A stretch of 64,000 nt of DNA, taken from contig NZ_CP097128.1 in assembly GCF_023330685.1 (NCBI RefSeq), positions 3,348,001 to 3,412,000 on the forward strand, written 5' to 3'. The number at the start of each line of letters is the position of its first letter. Position 1 is the first letter of the stretch. Position numbers and translations under genes: made by a program. Source of the stretch: Conexibacter sp. DBS9H8 (lineage in GTDB: Bacteria; Actinomycetota; Thermoleophilia; Solirubrobacterales; Solirubrobacteraceae). A model generated the notes under the pieces. That model did no database searches. It had not been told where the DNA came from and saw nothing but the letters and a program-made list of their open reading frames with translations. Positions 32,022 to 40,030 of the stretch are shown piece by piece.

Positions 32022-34225
32022 AGGGTCTCCCTTCGGGATTGGAAACGGCGTAGCCGCAGCGAGTTGCTGACCACGAACACGCTCGAGAAGGACATCGCAC
32101 CGGCGGCGATGATCGGGTCCAGCAGGCCAGCGACCGCCAACGGGACGGCGGCGACGTTGTAGCCGAATGCCCAGAACAGATTGCGCTTGATCGTCGTCAG
32201 GGTGCGGCGCGCCAGCCGGATCGCGTCCGCGGCGGCGCGCAGGTCGCCCGAGACGAGCGTGAGATCCGAGGCCTCGATCGCAACGTCGGTACCGGTTCCG
32301 ATCGCCAGGCCGAGGTCGGCCTGGGCGAGCGCGGGCGCGTCGTTGACACCGTCGCCGATCATCGCCACGACCTCTCCCTGCTGCTGCAGCCGTGTGACCT
32401 CGGCCGCCTTCTGGTCGGGCAGCACACCGGCGAGCACACGCTCGATGCCGACCTGATCGGCCACCGCGCGGGCGGCACGCTCGTTGTCACCGGTCAGCAG
32501 CACGGGCTGCAGACCCAGTGCCTTGAATTCAGCGATCGCCTGCGCGCTGCTGGCCTTGACCTGATCGGCGACGGCGACCACCCCGCGGGCGGCGCCGTCC
32601 CAGGCGACCACGACGACCGTGTTGCCTTGCTCCTCGAGCCGCTGGGCCTGTGCATTGAGGTCGTCGGGCAGCTTGACGCTCCACTCGGCGAGGAAGGCTG
32701 GGCGGCCGACCAAGACGGCGTGGCCGTCGACCACCGCCTGGACACCGAGCCCGGCTTGGTTGGCGAAGCCCTCCGCCTCGGGGAGCGCGCCCAGCTGCGC
32801 GCGGCCGTATTCCGCGATCGCGCGGGCGATCGGGTGCTCGCTGGCGTCCTCGGCACCCGCTGCGAGGCGGATCAGCTCGGTCTGCTCGGTGCCGGGAGCG
32901 GCCAGTGCTGCGCTGACGGCCATCCTGCCCTCGGTCACTGTGCCTGTCTTGTCGAGCACGATCGTGGTGACCTGGCGCGTGCGCTCGAGGATCTCCGGGC
33001 CCTTGATCACGATCCCGAGCTGCGCGCCCCGTCCGGTGCCGACCATCAGAGCCGTCGGCGTGGCCAGGCCGAGGGCGCAGGGACAGGCGATCACGATCAC
33101 CGCCACAGCCGCTGTGAAAGCGGCGGCGGCGCTGGCCGCGAACGCCAGCCAGCCGGCGAGCGTCAGCAGCGAGACCGCGATCACGACCGGGACGAAGACC
33201 GCTGAGACCCGGTCCGCGAGTCGCTGCACCGGCGCCTTGCCGGCCTGCGCGTCACTCACAAGCCGTGCGATCTGCGCGAGTGCGGTCTGCGCCCCGACTC
33301 TGGTCGCGCGCACGACGAGCCTGCCGGAGGTGTTGATCGTCGCGCCGGCGACCTGATCGCCGGCGGCCACCTCGACCGGGACAGACTCACCGGTCAGCAT
33401 CGATGCGTCGACGGCGGAGGAGCCACTCTCGACGATCCCGTCGGTGGCTACCTTTTCACCCGGGCGCACGACGAACAGCTCACCGACCTGCAGCTGCTCG
33501 ACCGGCACGAGCACCTCCTGCCCGTCGCGCAGGACACGCGCCTCCTTGGCGCCGAGCTCGAGCAGCTTGCGGATCGCCTCCCCCGAGCGGCGCTTAGCAC
33601 GCGCCTCGAAGTAGCGGCCCAGCAGGATCAGGGCGGTGATCAGGGCGGCCGCATCGAAGTAGATGCCCTCGTGCAGGCCCGTCACCAGCACCACCACCGA
33701 CCAGATCCAGGCCGCGAGCGTGCCGACCGATATCAACGTGTCCATCGTCGCCACCAGATGCCTGGCATTCAACGCGGCGGCACGGTGAAACGGCCAGCCG
33801 CCGTATGCAACGACCGGGGTTGCGAGTGCCAGCGACACCCACCGCCAACCCGAGAACTGCAGCGGCGTCGCCCATGCGAGCAACGCCAGCGGCACCGAGA
33901 GCGCGGCGGCGATGAGCAGCCTGATCAGCCAGATGCGGGCAGGGTCATCCTGCTGCGTGGCTTCCTGGGGAAGTGAGGCGTGGTAGCCGGCCGCCTCGAC
34001 GGCGCCGATCAGATCGGCAACGGACAGATTGCTGGCGTCGAAGCTGACGGCAGCGTGCTCTGAGGCGAAGTTCACTGATGCGCTCACGCCATCCAGCCTG
34101 TTCAGGCGCTTCTCGATCCGCGTCGCGCACGACGCGCAGGTCATACCCTCGATCGCCAGCTCCACCTGCCCGGACGGCCGGTCCCGGGCCTCGACGGGGG
34201 CCGGCTCGGTCGAGACCGACATCAC
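32018..34225 (-). CDS. copA: copper-exporting P1B-type ATPase
   Basis: A 735-residue Cu(I) exporter. It has an N-terminal heavy-metal-associated domain ([15 protein letters not shown]), eight predicted membrane helices, the CPC motif in [16 protein letters not shown], phosphorylation site [11 protein letters not shown], and [16 protein letters not shown]. The HP motif occurs in [16 protein letters not shown] 34225 overlaps the copZ stop (GTGA); an ATG follows immediately. Operon order is copZ, copA, csoR, permease. Confidence 0.95.
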   Translation of the reverse strand: MMSVSTEPAPVEARDRPSGQVELAIEGMTCASCATRIEKRLNRLDGVSASVNFASEHAAVSFDASNLSVADLIGAVEAAGYHASLPQEATQQDDPARIWLIRLLIAAALSVPLALLAWATPLQFSGWRWVSLALATPVVAYGGWPFHRAAALNARHLVATMDTLISVGTLAAWIWSVVVLVTGLHEGIYFDAAALITALILLGRYFEARAKRRSGEAIRKLLELGAKEARVLRDGQEVLVPVEQLQVGELFVVRPGEKVATDGIVESGSSAVDASMLTGESVPVEVAAGDQVAGATINTSGRLVVRATRVGAQTALAQIARLVSDAQAGKAPVQRLADRVSAVFVPVVIAVSLLTLAGWLAFAASAAAAFTAAVAVIVIACPCALGLATPTALMVGTGRGAQLGIVIKGPEILERTRQVTTIVLDKTGTVTEGRMAVSAALAAPGTEQTELIRLAAGAEDASEHPIARAIAEYGRAQLGALPEAEGFANQAGLGVQAVVDGHAVLVGRPAFLAEWSVKLPDDLNAQAQRLEEQGNTVVVVAWDGAARGVVAVADQVKASSAQAIAEFKALGLQPVLLTGDNERAARAVADQVGIERVLAGVLPDQKAAEVTRLQQQGEVVAMIGDGVNDAPALAQADLGLAIGTGTDVAIEASDLTLVSGDLRAAADAIRLARRTLTTIKRNLFWAFGYNVAAVPLAVAGLLDPIIAAGAMSFSSVFVVSNSLRLRRFQSRRETL

Positions 34226-34425
34226 GCCGCCTCGTAGCCCGCCTCGACGATCGCTGCGCGCAAGGCGCCTTCGTCGAGCTTCTGACCGCTGACCTCCACG
34301 AGCTTGGTGTCGAGGTCGACGGCGACCAACTCCACCCCGGAGACGCCGGAAAGCTCTTCCGTCACCGCCGCCTTGCAGTGGTTGCAGGTCATCCCGGGGA
34401 CGCTGTAGGTGATCGTCTCGGCCAT
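34222..34425 (-). CDS. copZ: copper chaperone
   Basis: A 67-residue HMA-fold protein with [14 protein letters not shown] at its start and [25 protein letters not shown] at its end. It hands Cu(I) to CopA. ATG 34425 has AAAGGAG upstream; the longer frame to 34605 would run through the CsoR operators and is rejected. It is first gene of the operon and overlaps copA by 4 nt. Confidence 0.9.
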   Translation of the reverse strand: MAETITYSVPGMTCNHCKAAVTEELSGVSGVELVAVDLDTKLVEVSGQKLDEGALRAAIVEAGYEAA

Positions 34426-34443
34426 GGTTTCTCCTTTCAAAGG

Positions 34444-34481
34444 TACCCCAACAGGGTATAGCGCATACCCTAGGGCAGTAT
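34444..34481 (-). promoter_or_regulatory. CsoR operator pair upstream of copZ
   Basis: Two dyads rich in ATACCC/GGGTAT: TACCCCAACAGGGTA (34444-34458) and ATACCCTAGGGCAGTAT (34465-34481). They fit the known preference of CsoR for GTATACCCC...GGGGTATAC-like sites. They lie 19-56 nt upstream of the copZ start, where a repressor would block initiation. Confidence 0.7.
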
Positions 34482-34599
34482 CGCCCGGGGGGTCGCCGCT
34501 CACACCGTGATCTGCCTCGCTGCGTGCTGCGGCGTTCCCGCTATTTCGTCGCAGGCGAGCACGGAGGCAGGCAGTCCGCAGCCTCGTCACGATCGACCA

Positions 34600-35217
34600 A
34601 TGCAACGTTCACGTAGGGTTGTCATTGGCGCTGCGGGCGCCACGATCCTGATCCTCGCGCTCGCCGGAGTCGCGGTCTCAGCGGTCTTCGGCAACGCTCG
34701 TCAGACCCCCTACGGCGCGGCCGCGGGCGGACCCGCGGGATACGGCTACGGGATGATGGGGTCCGGGGGCTCCGGGATGGGACCCGGGGGCGGCTACGGC
34801 ATGATGGGCGGTACGGGAGCGTCGATTGGGAGTCGTTCGGGCTCCGGCGCGGCGAAGGCGCGCGGATCGCAGGCGCTGACGCTGGTCGTGCGCTCGGATG
34901 CCGAGCACGCTCTTCGCGGGTCCGACGGCAACTGGCACGACGCCTTCCTGCCGGCCGACTTCACCGTGCAGGCGCGCCGCAGGGTTACGGTCACCGTCTA
35001 CAACTACGACGATATGCCGCACTCGTTCACCTCATCCGCGCTCGGCGTGGACGCGACGATCCCCGCCGGCTCGGAGAGCTCACCCAGCAAGACGACCTTC
35101 GCGTTCACGGCACCCGCGACCACCGGGAGCTATGCCTGGTGGTGTGCGCTGCCATGCGACTCCTGGGCGATGGTGCATGACGGGTACATGCGTGGCCATG
35201 TGACCGTACGGGCCTGA
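34600..35217 (+). CDS. membrane-anchored cupredoxin-like protein
   Basis: A 205-residue protein with one N-terminal membrane anchor or signal (VVIGAAGATILILALAGVAVS), a Gly/Met-rich linker (YGYGMMGSGG, GGYGMMGGTG) and a cupredoxin domain of ~100 residues. Candidate ligands are His in YDDMPHSFTS and the C-terminal cluster WWCALPCDSWAMVHDGYM, a Cys-x3-Cys...His...Met arrangement reminiscent of a CuA site with longer spacing to His. It probably binds copper outside the membrane. ATG 34600 is the first good start; the frame extends back to 34507 without support. It diverges from copZ and is coupled to the hemerythrin gene (TGATG). Confidence 0.75.
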   Translation: MQRSRRVVIGAAGATILILALAGVAVSAVFGNARQTPYGAAAGGPAGYGYGMMGSGGSGMGPGGGYGMMGGTGASIGSRSGSGAAKARGSQALTLVVRSDAEHALRGSDGNWHDAFLPADFTVQARRRVTVTVYNYDDMPHSFTSSALGVDATIPAGSESSPSKTTFAFTAPATTGSYAWWCALPCDSWAMVHDGYMRGHVTVRA

Positions 35218-35648
35218 TGAAGCGAAGCGCCGCGCTCGCGCCTCTGTCACGCGACCACCACCACGCACTCGTCGTCGCGAGCGCGCTCACCCGCGCCGGC
35301 GAGGGAACCTGTTACTCATCAGCGATGCTGTTCGCGGACTTCATCGCCGACCACGAGGCCAGGCACTTCGCGCTCGAGGAATCGCTCCTGCTCCCGACGC
35401 TTCCACCGGGCGAACGGGCGCGCCTCCTGGCGGAGCGCATGCGTGCCGACCACGAGCACCTGCGTGAAACGGCCGGAGCGCTCAGGCAGGGGCGCCTGCA
35501 GCCGACAGTCGAGCTGACGGCGTCGCTCGGTGCCCGCCTGCGTGCGCATGTGCAGCTCGAGGAGCGCGAGCTGTTCCCGTACATCGAGCAGTCGCTGGAC
35601 GCCGCATCGCTCGAGCAGCTCGGAATGCAGCTCGAAGCCGGGACATAG
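35217..35648 (+). CDS. hemerythrin/HHE-domain protein
   Basis: A 143-residue four-helix protein with diiron ligands in the expected order: RDHHHALV, ADHEARHFALEESLLLP, RADHEHLRET and RAHVQLEERELFPYIE. HHE proteins sense or bind O2, NO or oxidants. ATG 35217 overlaps the cupredoxin TGA by one base. A joint role with the cupredoxin in copper or redox stress is plausible. Confidence 0.8.
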   Translation: MKRSAALAPLSRDHHHALVVASALTRAGEGTCYSSAMLFADFIADHEARHFALEESLLLPTLPPGERARLLAERMRADHEHLRETAGALRQGRLQPTVELTASLGARLRAHVQLEERELFPYIEQSLDAASLEQLGMQLEAGT

Positions 35649-35680
35649 CCGACCTAGACGACTCGGTTCACAGCTTCCGC

Positions 35681-35764
35681 ACGGTCACCGCCCACAGCGA
35701 CGGCATCGGCCACGGCGCCACATTCATCGTTCGCCTTCCGACCAGCCAGCGACCAGCGACCTAA
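35681..35764 (+). pseudogene. 3' remnant of a sensor histidine kinase gene
   Basis: The reading TVTAHSDGIGHGATFIVRLP, followed by eight codons and TAA, matches the last beta-strands of HATPase_c domains (the GxGxGAxFxVxLP end of histidine kinases). Nothing upstream extends the kinase; the hemerythrin gene ends 32 bp before. On the minus strand at about 35811-35861, RRPTLEDAFVWHIG resembles the C-terminal end of an ABC-transporter ATPase. Both look like gene debris next to the right 369-bp repeat. Confidence 0.5.
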
Positions 35765-35877
35765 CCTTCACAGGTGGCTGAGCCACTGCCCGACGATCCG
35801 GTTCGCCCCACCCGATGTGCCAGACGAAGGCGTCCTCCAGCGTCGGGCGCCGAAGGAGGGACCTGGCATCTTCTGCG

Positions 35878-36246
35878 CGAGTGTTCAGGAGTCGCCAGAT
35901 GGTTGGACTTGCCCGAGCGCCGCGCGGACAGGCCTCCAGGAGAAGCCGCCATCCGTGACGGTGATCGACTCCTCCCCTTCGAGCACCACCGCGCCAGCCC
36001 GTCGCAGCAAAGCCAGATTCGTCGGGTGAGCCGGGTGGGCTGCAAGCGCCGCCTTGCAATACGTCGCCACCACGATCGGCACCCCGAGCCCCAGCATCTC
36101 GTTGAGCAGCCCCAAGGCGAGGGAATCGTTGATCCCAGCCGCCCACTTGTTCAGCGTGTTGAACGTCGCCGGCGCGACAAGCAGCGCATCGGCTGTCGGC
36201 AGTTCGTCGGCCTCATCGGGCCTCCGAGGCCGAACTCGCACCTGGT
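35878..36246 (+). repeat. 369-bp direct repeat, right copy
   Basis: It matches 28651-29019 over its full length with one mismatch seen. Here the flavoprotein gene continues intact beyond the repeat, so this is the parental copy. Recombination between the copies would remove 7,227 bp carrying the cadmium and copper genes. Confidence 0.9.
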
Positions 36247-36427
36247 GGCCGGTGGCCTGCGCCAAATGGTCCATGTCAAGCCACGAAGCCGTCGTCTCGG
36301 TGGGGACCGCATAGACGTCCCACCCGTCCTCCTGGAGCTGTCGCAGCGGCTCCTCCCACGCCAGCGCCGGCGGCGCAGCGCACAAGATCCAGTAGAGGAC
36401 CGCCGGTCGCGCGGGTCCGGCCGTCAT
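35885..36427 (-). CDS. flavoprotein (HFCD/LanD-like decarboxylase family)
   Basis: A 180-residue flavin-binding protein. The N-terminal strand AVLYWILCAAPPA, then ALLVAPATFNTLNKWAAGINDSLALGLLNEMLG, which carries the PxTxNT-like phosphate/FMN-binding segment of phosphopantothenoylcysteine decarboxylase relatives. The substrate is unknown. ATG 36427 shares one base with the stop of the XRE regulator gene upstream (TGATG), a fixed pair also seen in other actinobacteria as far as I recall. It is probably cytoplasmic. Confidence 0.75.
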   Translation of the reverse strand: MTAGPARPAVLYWILCAAPPALAWEEPLRQLQEDGWDVYAVPTETTASWLDMDHLAQATGHQVRVRPRRPDEADELPTADALLVAPATFNTLNKWAAGINDSLALGLLNEMLGLGVPIVVATYCKAALAAHPAHPTNLALLRRAGAVVLEGEESITVTDGGFSWRPVRAALGQVQPSGDS

Positions 36428-37698
36428 CAGGCGACCGACGTAGCGTAGGGAGCCAGAAGGCGCAGACCGGGCACCGCGGATCGCTGGCCGCGCTGCAGCA
36501 GGTCACCGATCAGTCGCTGCGCCGGAAGGTTGACGCGCAGAACCTGGGGTCCGATGCGTTCGGCGCGCAGAAGTCGGTCGACGGCCTCTGCGTCGCGTCC
36601 CTGGCGAGCGTGGGCGAGCGCGGCGTCGAGGTGGACCTGACACCGCCGGCCGACGAGCCCGGGCGGGAAGCGATCGGTTTCGATCTGGTCGGCGATCTCA
36701 ACCGCCCGGTCCGGCTGGTCCAGACGCACGGCCGCGGCGAGCGCATGAGTGCGCACGTTCGTGGGGCCGAACCCCGTCCAGGCGTGATTGCGGTCCGTGC
36801 CGAGGTCATCGGCGAGGTGCTGGGCCTCGGCGAGGTAGCGGCTGGACGAGGCAGCGTCGCCCTGTGCCGACGCAGTGATCGCCGCGATCAGTAAGAGCGC
36901 ACCTCGCACCGACAGCACGGTAGGGTCGCGGCGGCTGGCATCGGCCAGATGCTCGGCGCCGATGGCCGCCACCTGTTCCGCGTGCGCGGGTTCGCCGGCC
37001 GCCTCGAGTGCGCATGCGAGCTGATATGTCGCCGCACCGCGCAGCGCAGAGGAGCCGCTGAACGCCGCGGCCGTGACGGCGCGATCCGCCGCCAGTCGAG
37101 CGGTCGGTGTCTGGCGGAGCTTCGTCGCGACCTTGGCGGCGAGGACGAACGTCCAGCCCTGGGCGGCGAGGGCCCGCCGCCGGCTCCGTTCATCCTCTGC
37201 CAGAACCATCCCGTCCGTCGTCGGGCCGATCAGGGATGGCAGTACGTCGGCGACGCGCTGGTATTCGCCGCGTTGGTAGCTCGCGTGTGCGCGAGCGATG
37301 CGCTCGTCAAGCCCAGCGAGCGTTGGTGGCTCGGTCGGGGTAGCTCCGCGAAGGCGCAGGCCTCCCCAACCAGCCAGGTCAACCGAAAGCATCGCTCCCG
37401 CTGCTCCGGCGGCCGCCTCCCTGAGGAAGTCCCGGCGCCTCACGTCGTCGTCCGCCAAGCCGAGCAGGTTTGGTGGGATGTCGAGGTGCTCGGCCAGGCG
37501 ACCCAGCGTGCGTATGTCGTAGAGGCGAGCACGGCCATTCTCGATGCGTGAGATCTCCGACTGGCTGTATCCACAGGCGTCCCCGGTCTGGCGTTGAGTC
37601 TCCCCTTTGGCGCGCCGAGCCAGCCGGATCACCGTTCCGGTGTCGCCCTGCTGGACAGCCTCGAGGACTGCCGGTGATTGACACCACGCCTCGACCAT
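36427..37698 (-). CDS. XRE-family regulator with C-terminal helical repeats
   Basis: A 423-residue protein. Residues ~18-75 are a Cro/CI helix-turn-helix (VIRLARRAKGETQRQTGDACGYSQSEISRIENGR). A twin-Arg-like RRRDFLREAAAGAAGA patch follows, probably not an export signal in this context. Residues ~120-410 form TPR-like helices that may sense a ligand or peptide. It is co-transcribed with the flavoprotein gene. It diverges from xis-int across 132 bp that holds a 29-bp palindrome, so it may repress excision/integration genes and itself. Confidence 0.75.
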   Translation of the reverse strand: MVEAWCQSPAVLEAVQQGDTGTVIRLARRAKGETQRQTGDACGYSQSEISRIENGRARLYDIRTLGRLAEHLDIPPNLLGLADDDVRRRDFLREAAAGAAGAMLSVDLAGWGGLRLRGATPTEPPTLAGLDERIARAHASYQRGEYQRVADVLPSLIGPTTDGMVLAEDERSRRRALAAQGWTFVLAAKVATKLRQTPTARLAADRAVTAAAFSGSSALRGAATYQLACALEAAGEPAHAEQVAAIGAEHLADASRRDPTVLSVRGALLLIAAITASAQGDAASSSRYLAEAQHLADDLGTDRNHAWTGFGPTNVRTHALAAAVRLDQPDRAVEIADQIETDRFPPGLVGRRCQVHLDAALAHARQGRDAEAVDRLLRAERIGPQVLRVNLPAQRLIGDLLQRGQRSAVPGLRLLAPYATSVA

Positions 37699-37744
37699 CT
37701 CGACGATCGCTATTGAAGGCTAACCCCCGCCCCGACGGGCCGCC

Positions 37745-37773
37745 ATCCCGTATGCAAGTCATGCATACGGGAT
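37745..37773. promoter_or_regulatory. 29-bp perfect palindrome between regulator and excisionase genes
   Basis: ATCCCGTATGCA (37745-37756), AGTCA, TGCATACGGGAT (37762-37773): two perfect 12-bp arms around 5 bp. A second half-site-like GGGATGCAT follows directly. It lies 47 bp upstream of the XRE gene and 58 bp upstream of xis, an ideal operator position for a divergent switch. Confidence 0.75.
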
Positions 37774-37830
37774 GCATCGCCGCCATGTCGACACCTACGC
37801 TCAGGCCGTCCATGGTCAACTGGTCCCTTG

Positions 37831-38079
37831 ATGGGCGGCGCCGAGCGACCCCAATCCAGCACGGACCATCGCGGACGGCCCGCCGCGAGCTCCACGCCAA
37901 CGCTGGCGCTCAGTCGCAAAGACGCCGCCGCGGCGCTCGGCATGTCGCTGCGGCACTTCCAGCGCCACGTCCAGCCGCAGCTCCGCTGCATCCATTCCGG
38001 CCAGCTGCGCCTCTACCCGGTGGCCGAGCTCGAACGCTGGACGGACGCGAACATCTCAAGCGCACTCGACAAGTGGTAG
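37831..38079 (+). CDS. excisionase-like DNA-binding protein
   Basis: An 82-residue protein with a MerR/Xis-type winged helix (LSRKDAAAALGMSLRHFQRHVQPQLRCIHSGQLRLYPVAELERWTD). Such helix-turn-helix proteins next to an integrase act as recombination directionality factors or plasmid regulators. ATG 37831 is preferred to TTG 37828. The TAG stop at 38077-38079 lies 11 bp before the integrase ATG, so the two are co-transcribed. Confidence 0.75.
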   Translation: MGGAERPQSSTDHRGRPAASSTPTLALSRKDAAAALGMSLRHFQRHVQPQLRCIHSGQLRLYPVAELERWTDANISSALDKW

Positions 38080-38090
38080 ACGATGTGGAG

Positions 38091-39287
38091 ATGCCCGACC
38101 GCGACATCAGAACTCGCTATCCCGGCGTCTACGCGCGTCACAAGGTCGGCTGCAGGACGGAGAGCGGCGGCAGGTGCAGTTGCAGCCCCAGCTACTTCGC
38201 GTCCGTCTACGACCGCGATCGCAAGCGATACGTCAAGACGCGGCGGCAGCAGTCGATCGCCGCCGCCCGCAGCGCTCGCGACGACCTCATCCGCGCGCTC
38301 CAGACCGGGCAACTGCCCGAGAGCGGCGGCATCCGCCTGGCTGAGGCGCGCGAGCGGTTCGTGAAGTCCGCGCGCGAGGGCCGCGCACTGAACAAGCGCG
38401 GGCTGCGGTACAAGCCGCGGGCGATCGACAACGTCGAAGAGGTCTTGCGGGTCCACATAGAGCCGACGCTCGGGACGAAACGGCTCTCCACGATCAGCCG
38501 CGGTGACGTGCAGAAGATCGTCGATGAACTGACGCCACACATGTCCGGCAGCCGCATCCGTTCGATCGTCAATGGGCTGCGCTCGTTGTACCGCTGGGCG
38601 CAGGACCGCGATCTTGCGATGCACGATCCGGCCGCGCTGGTCCGACTGCCGGCGATGAACGCCAACCCGGTTGAGCGGATCGCGACCCCGCATGAGTTTG
38701 AGCGGCTCCTCGCGGCCCTCGACACCAAGGATGCCCTCCCCTACGCGCTGGCCGGCTACGGGATGGGTCGCCGCGCGCAGATCATTCGCTTGCGTTGGAC
38801 CGAGGTCGACCTGAAGACCGGCGCGCTCGAGTGGGGCGTCGAATGGGAGGCCCGCAAGTACGACGCCTCACGCCGCGTCGTGCCGCTCGTCCCGCAGCTG
38901 CATACCTTGCTGAAGCGCGCATACCTCGAACAGGGGCGACCGAAGGAGGGTCTCGTCTGTCCTCCCCATGCCGAGTGGGCGAGCACCGGGATGCTCAACA
39001 CCGGCTGGTTGACCAAGCGCGTCAAGCTGATCTGGGCGGCCAGCAAGCTCGAGCCGATCTCACTACAGGAGGCCCGCCACTCCGCCGCCACATGGCTGGA
39101 TGCTGCCGGGGTGCCGCCTAAGATCGCGTCGGTTTTGATGGGCCACGCGACACCTGAACGCCAAGCCGGCGCGGCGCAGATCACCCTCGCGCGGTACACC
39201 CACGCGCTGCCGGAGGACATCCTCAAGGCGCGCGATACGTTCGCGGCGTACCTGACCGCGCACCAGGCGGAGCGTGCAGCTCGATGA
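38091..39287 (+). CDS. tyrosine-type site-specific integrase
   Basis: A 398-residue recombinase. A Cys-containing N-terminal segment (HKVGCRTESGGRCSCSPSY) is followed by an AP2-like arm-binding region, a core-binding SAM-like domain (about 95-185) and the catalytic domain. Catalytic candidates are Arg in GYGMGRRAQIIRLRW, LQEARHSAATW, HATPERQ and Tyr in LARYTHALPED. The usual HxxR reads QEAR, so the first His appears to be Gln. GTG 38073 or 38085 are alternative starts; none has a good ribosome site. It ends 71 bp before the tRNA-Ser fragment. Confidence 0.85.
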   Translation: MPDRDIRTRYPGVYARHKVGCRTESGGRCSCSPSYFASVYDRDRKRYVKTRRQQSIAAARSARDDLIRALQTGQLPESGGIRLAEARERFVKSAREGRALNKRGLRYKPRAIDNVEEVLRVHIEPTLGTKRLSTISRGDVQKIVDELTPHMSGSRIRSIVNGLRSLYRWAQDRDLAMHDPAALVRLPAMNANPVERIATPHEFERLLAALDTKDALPYALAGYGMGRRAQIIRLRWTEVDLKTGALEWGVEWEARKYDASRRVVPLVPQLHTLLKRAYLEQGRPKEGLVCPPHAEWASTGMLNTGWLTKRVKLIWAASKLEPISLQEARHSAATWLDAAGVPPKIASVLMGHATPERQAGAAQITLARYTHALPEDILKARDTFAAYLTAHQAERAAR

Positions 39288-39357
39288 GGTTTCATTCCCT
39301 TTTTCATTCCCTCGGACCTAAAGATCCAGTGTTCATAGGGGTTTCTGGCCGAACATC

Positions 39358-39418
39358 CCGGTCTCGAAAACCGGTATGGGCTTTCAGTCCATCGGGGGTT
39401 CGAATCCCCCCCTCTCCG
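39358..39418 (+). other. attachment site: 3' fragment of tRNA-Ser(CGA)
   Basis: Anticodon stem-loop CCGGT-CTCGAAA-ACCGG (39358-39374, anticodon CGA at 39365-39367 in the loop), a long variable arm with a 6-bp stem, T arm GGGGG-TTCGAAT-CCCCC, 3' acceptor strand CCTCTCC and discriminator G (39418). The matching 5' acceptor strand GGAGAGG and a proper D arm are absent upstream, so this is not a functional tRNA gene but the half left at one end of an integrated element. CCA is not encoded. Confidence 0.75.
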
Positions 39419-39524
39419 CTGTTGCCCAACCGAATGCTCCCCTGCGCAGGGATGATGCGCCGGCCGGGGGTGGGCGTGGCGGTCGGGCGGTTCGTCGCTC
39501 GGGACCGCTCACCACCGCTCGAGG

Positions 39525-39779
39525 GCGGATCTGCTCGACGGTGATGGGCTTGGGCGCGACCAGCGCGCCACGGCGCAGATCCACCCGGGCATCCTCACGC
39601 CAGAGCTTCGCTTCCGCCTCTGTGCGGAAGGAGCGGCGGATGAGCTTTCCGTCCCGCGCGCTCCAGATGGTCGCCCGGTAGCCCGGGGAGCAGCTACAGA
39701 GCCCACCGTCCCGAGCAGGACAGTTCCGACGATGGCGGACCTCGATGCCGCTGGCCGCACGTGTTCTCGCTGTGCTCAT
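39525..39779 (-). pseudogene. N-terminal fragment of a second integrase gene
   Basis: From ATG 39779 the minus strand reads GIEVRHRRNCPARDGGLCSCSPGYRAT, then RSFRTEAEAKLWREDARVDLRRG, about 80 residues like the N-terminus of the integrase at 38091 (same Cys-rich HxxxC...CSCSP pattern). After about position 39525 the frame turns to non-homologous Arg/Pro-rich sequence and no core or catalytic domain follows. It points toward the same tRNA-Ser fragment from the other side, a relic of an older integration. Confidence 0.7.
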
Positions 39780-40030
39780 CGCCGTGCCCGTCAGAGGTCG
39801 CCGAGGTTGCGGTGGGCGTTGGCATCGATCGAACGTTCGCGTTCGGACCGCGGGATCAGCCGAGCGGCTCGTGGCACGCGCCCTGGCTGCGGTGCGCTCG
39901 TCTGGCGCGAACGCGACCGCCCGTGCGCACCCCGGCGCCGAGCACACACCACGGACCGGCCGCCTGCCGGTCAAGAGCCGCCCCGGAGGCCTCCTCCCTT
40001 CTGCGCGCACCCGCATAGGATGAACAGAGG

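Larger units (their letters stand above)
1..39418. mobile_element. right (integrase-side) end of an integrative conjugative/mobilizable element
   Basis: A tyrosine integrase and excisionase (37831-39287) sit directly beside a 61-nt 3' fragment of a tRNA-Ser gene (39358-39418), the usual layout of an element integrated in a tRNA gene. To the left lie metal-resistance and other cargo genes, and at the far left a ParA-like ATPase, a membrane-anchored protein and a lytic transglycosylase typical of conjugation modules. The left attachment site and the main conjugation genes are outside the window, so whether the whole 39 kb is one element is inferred, not shown. Confidence 0.65.

Noticed and set aside
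39300..39418. Complete tRNA-Ser gene
   Set aside because: The 5' acceptor strand and a correct D arm are absent. Only the anticodon arm to the 3' end is present.
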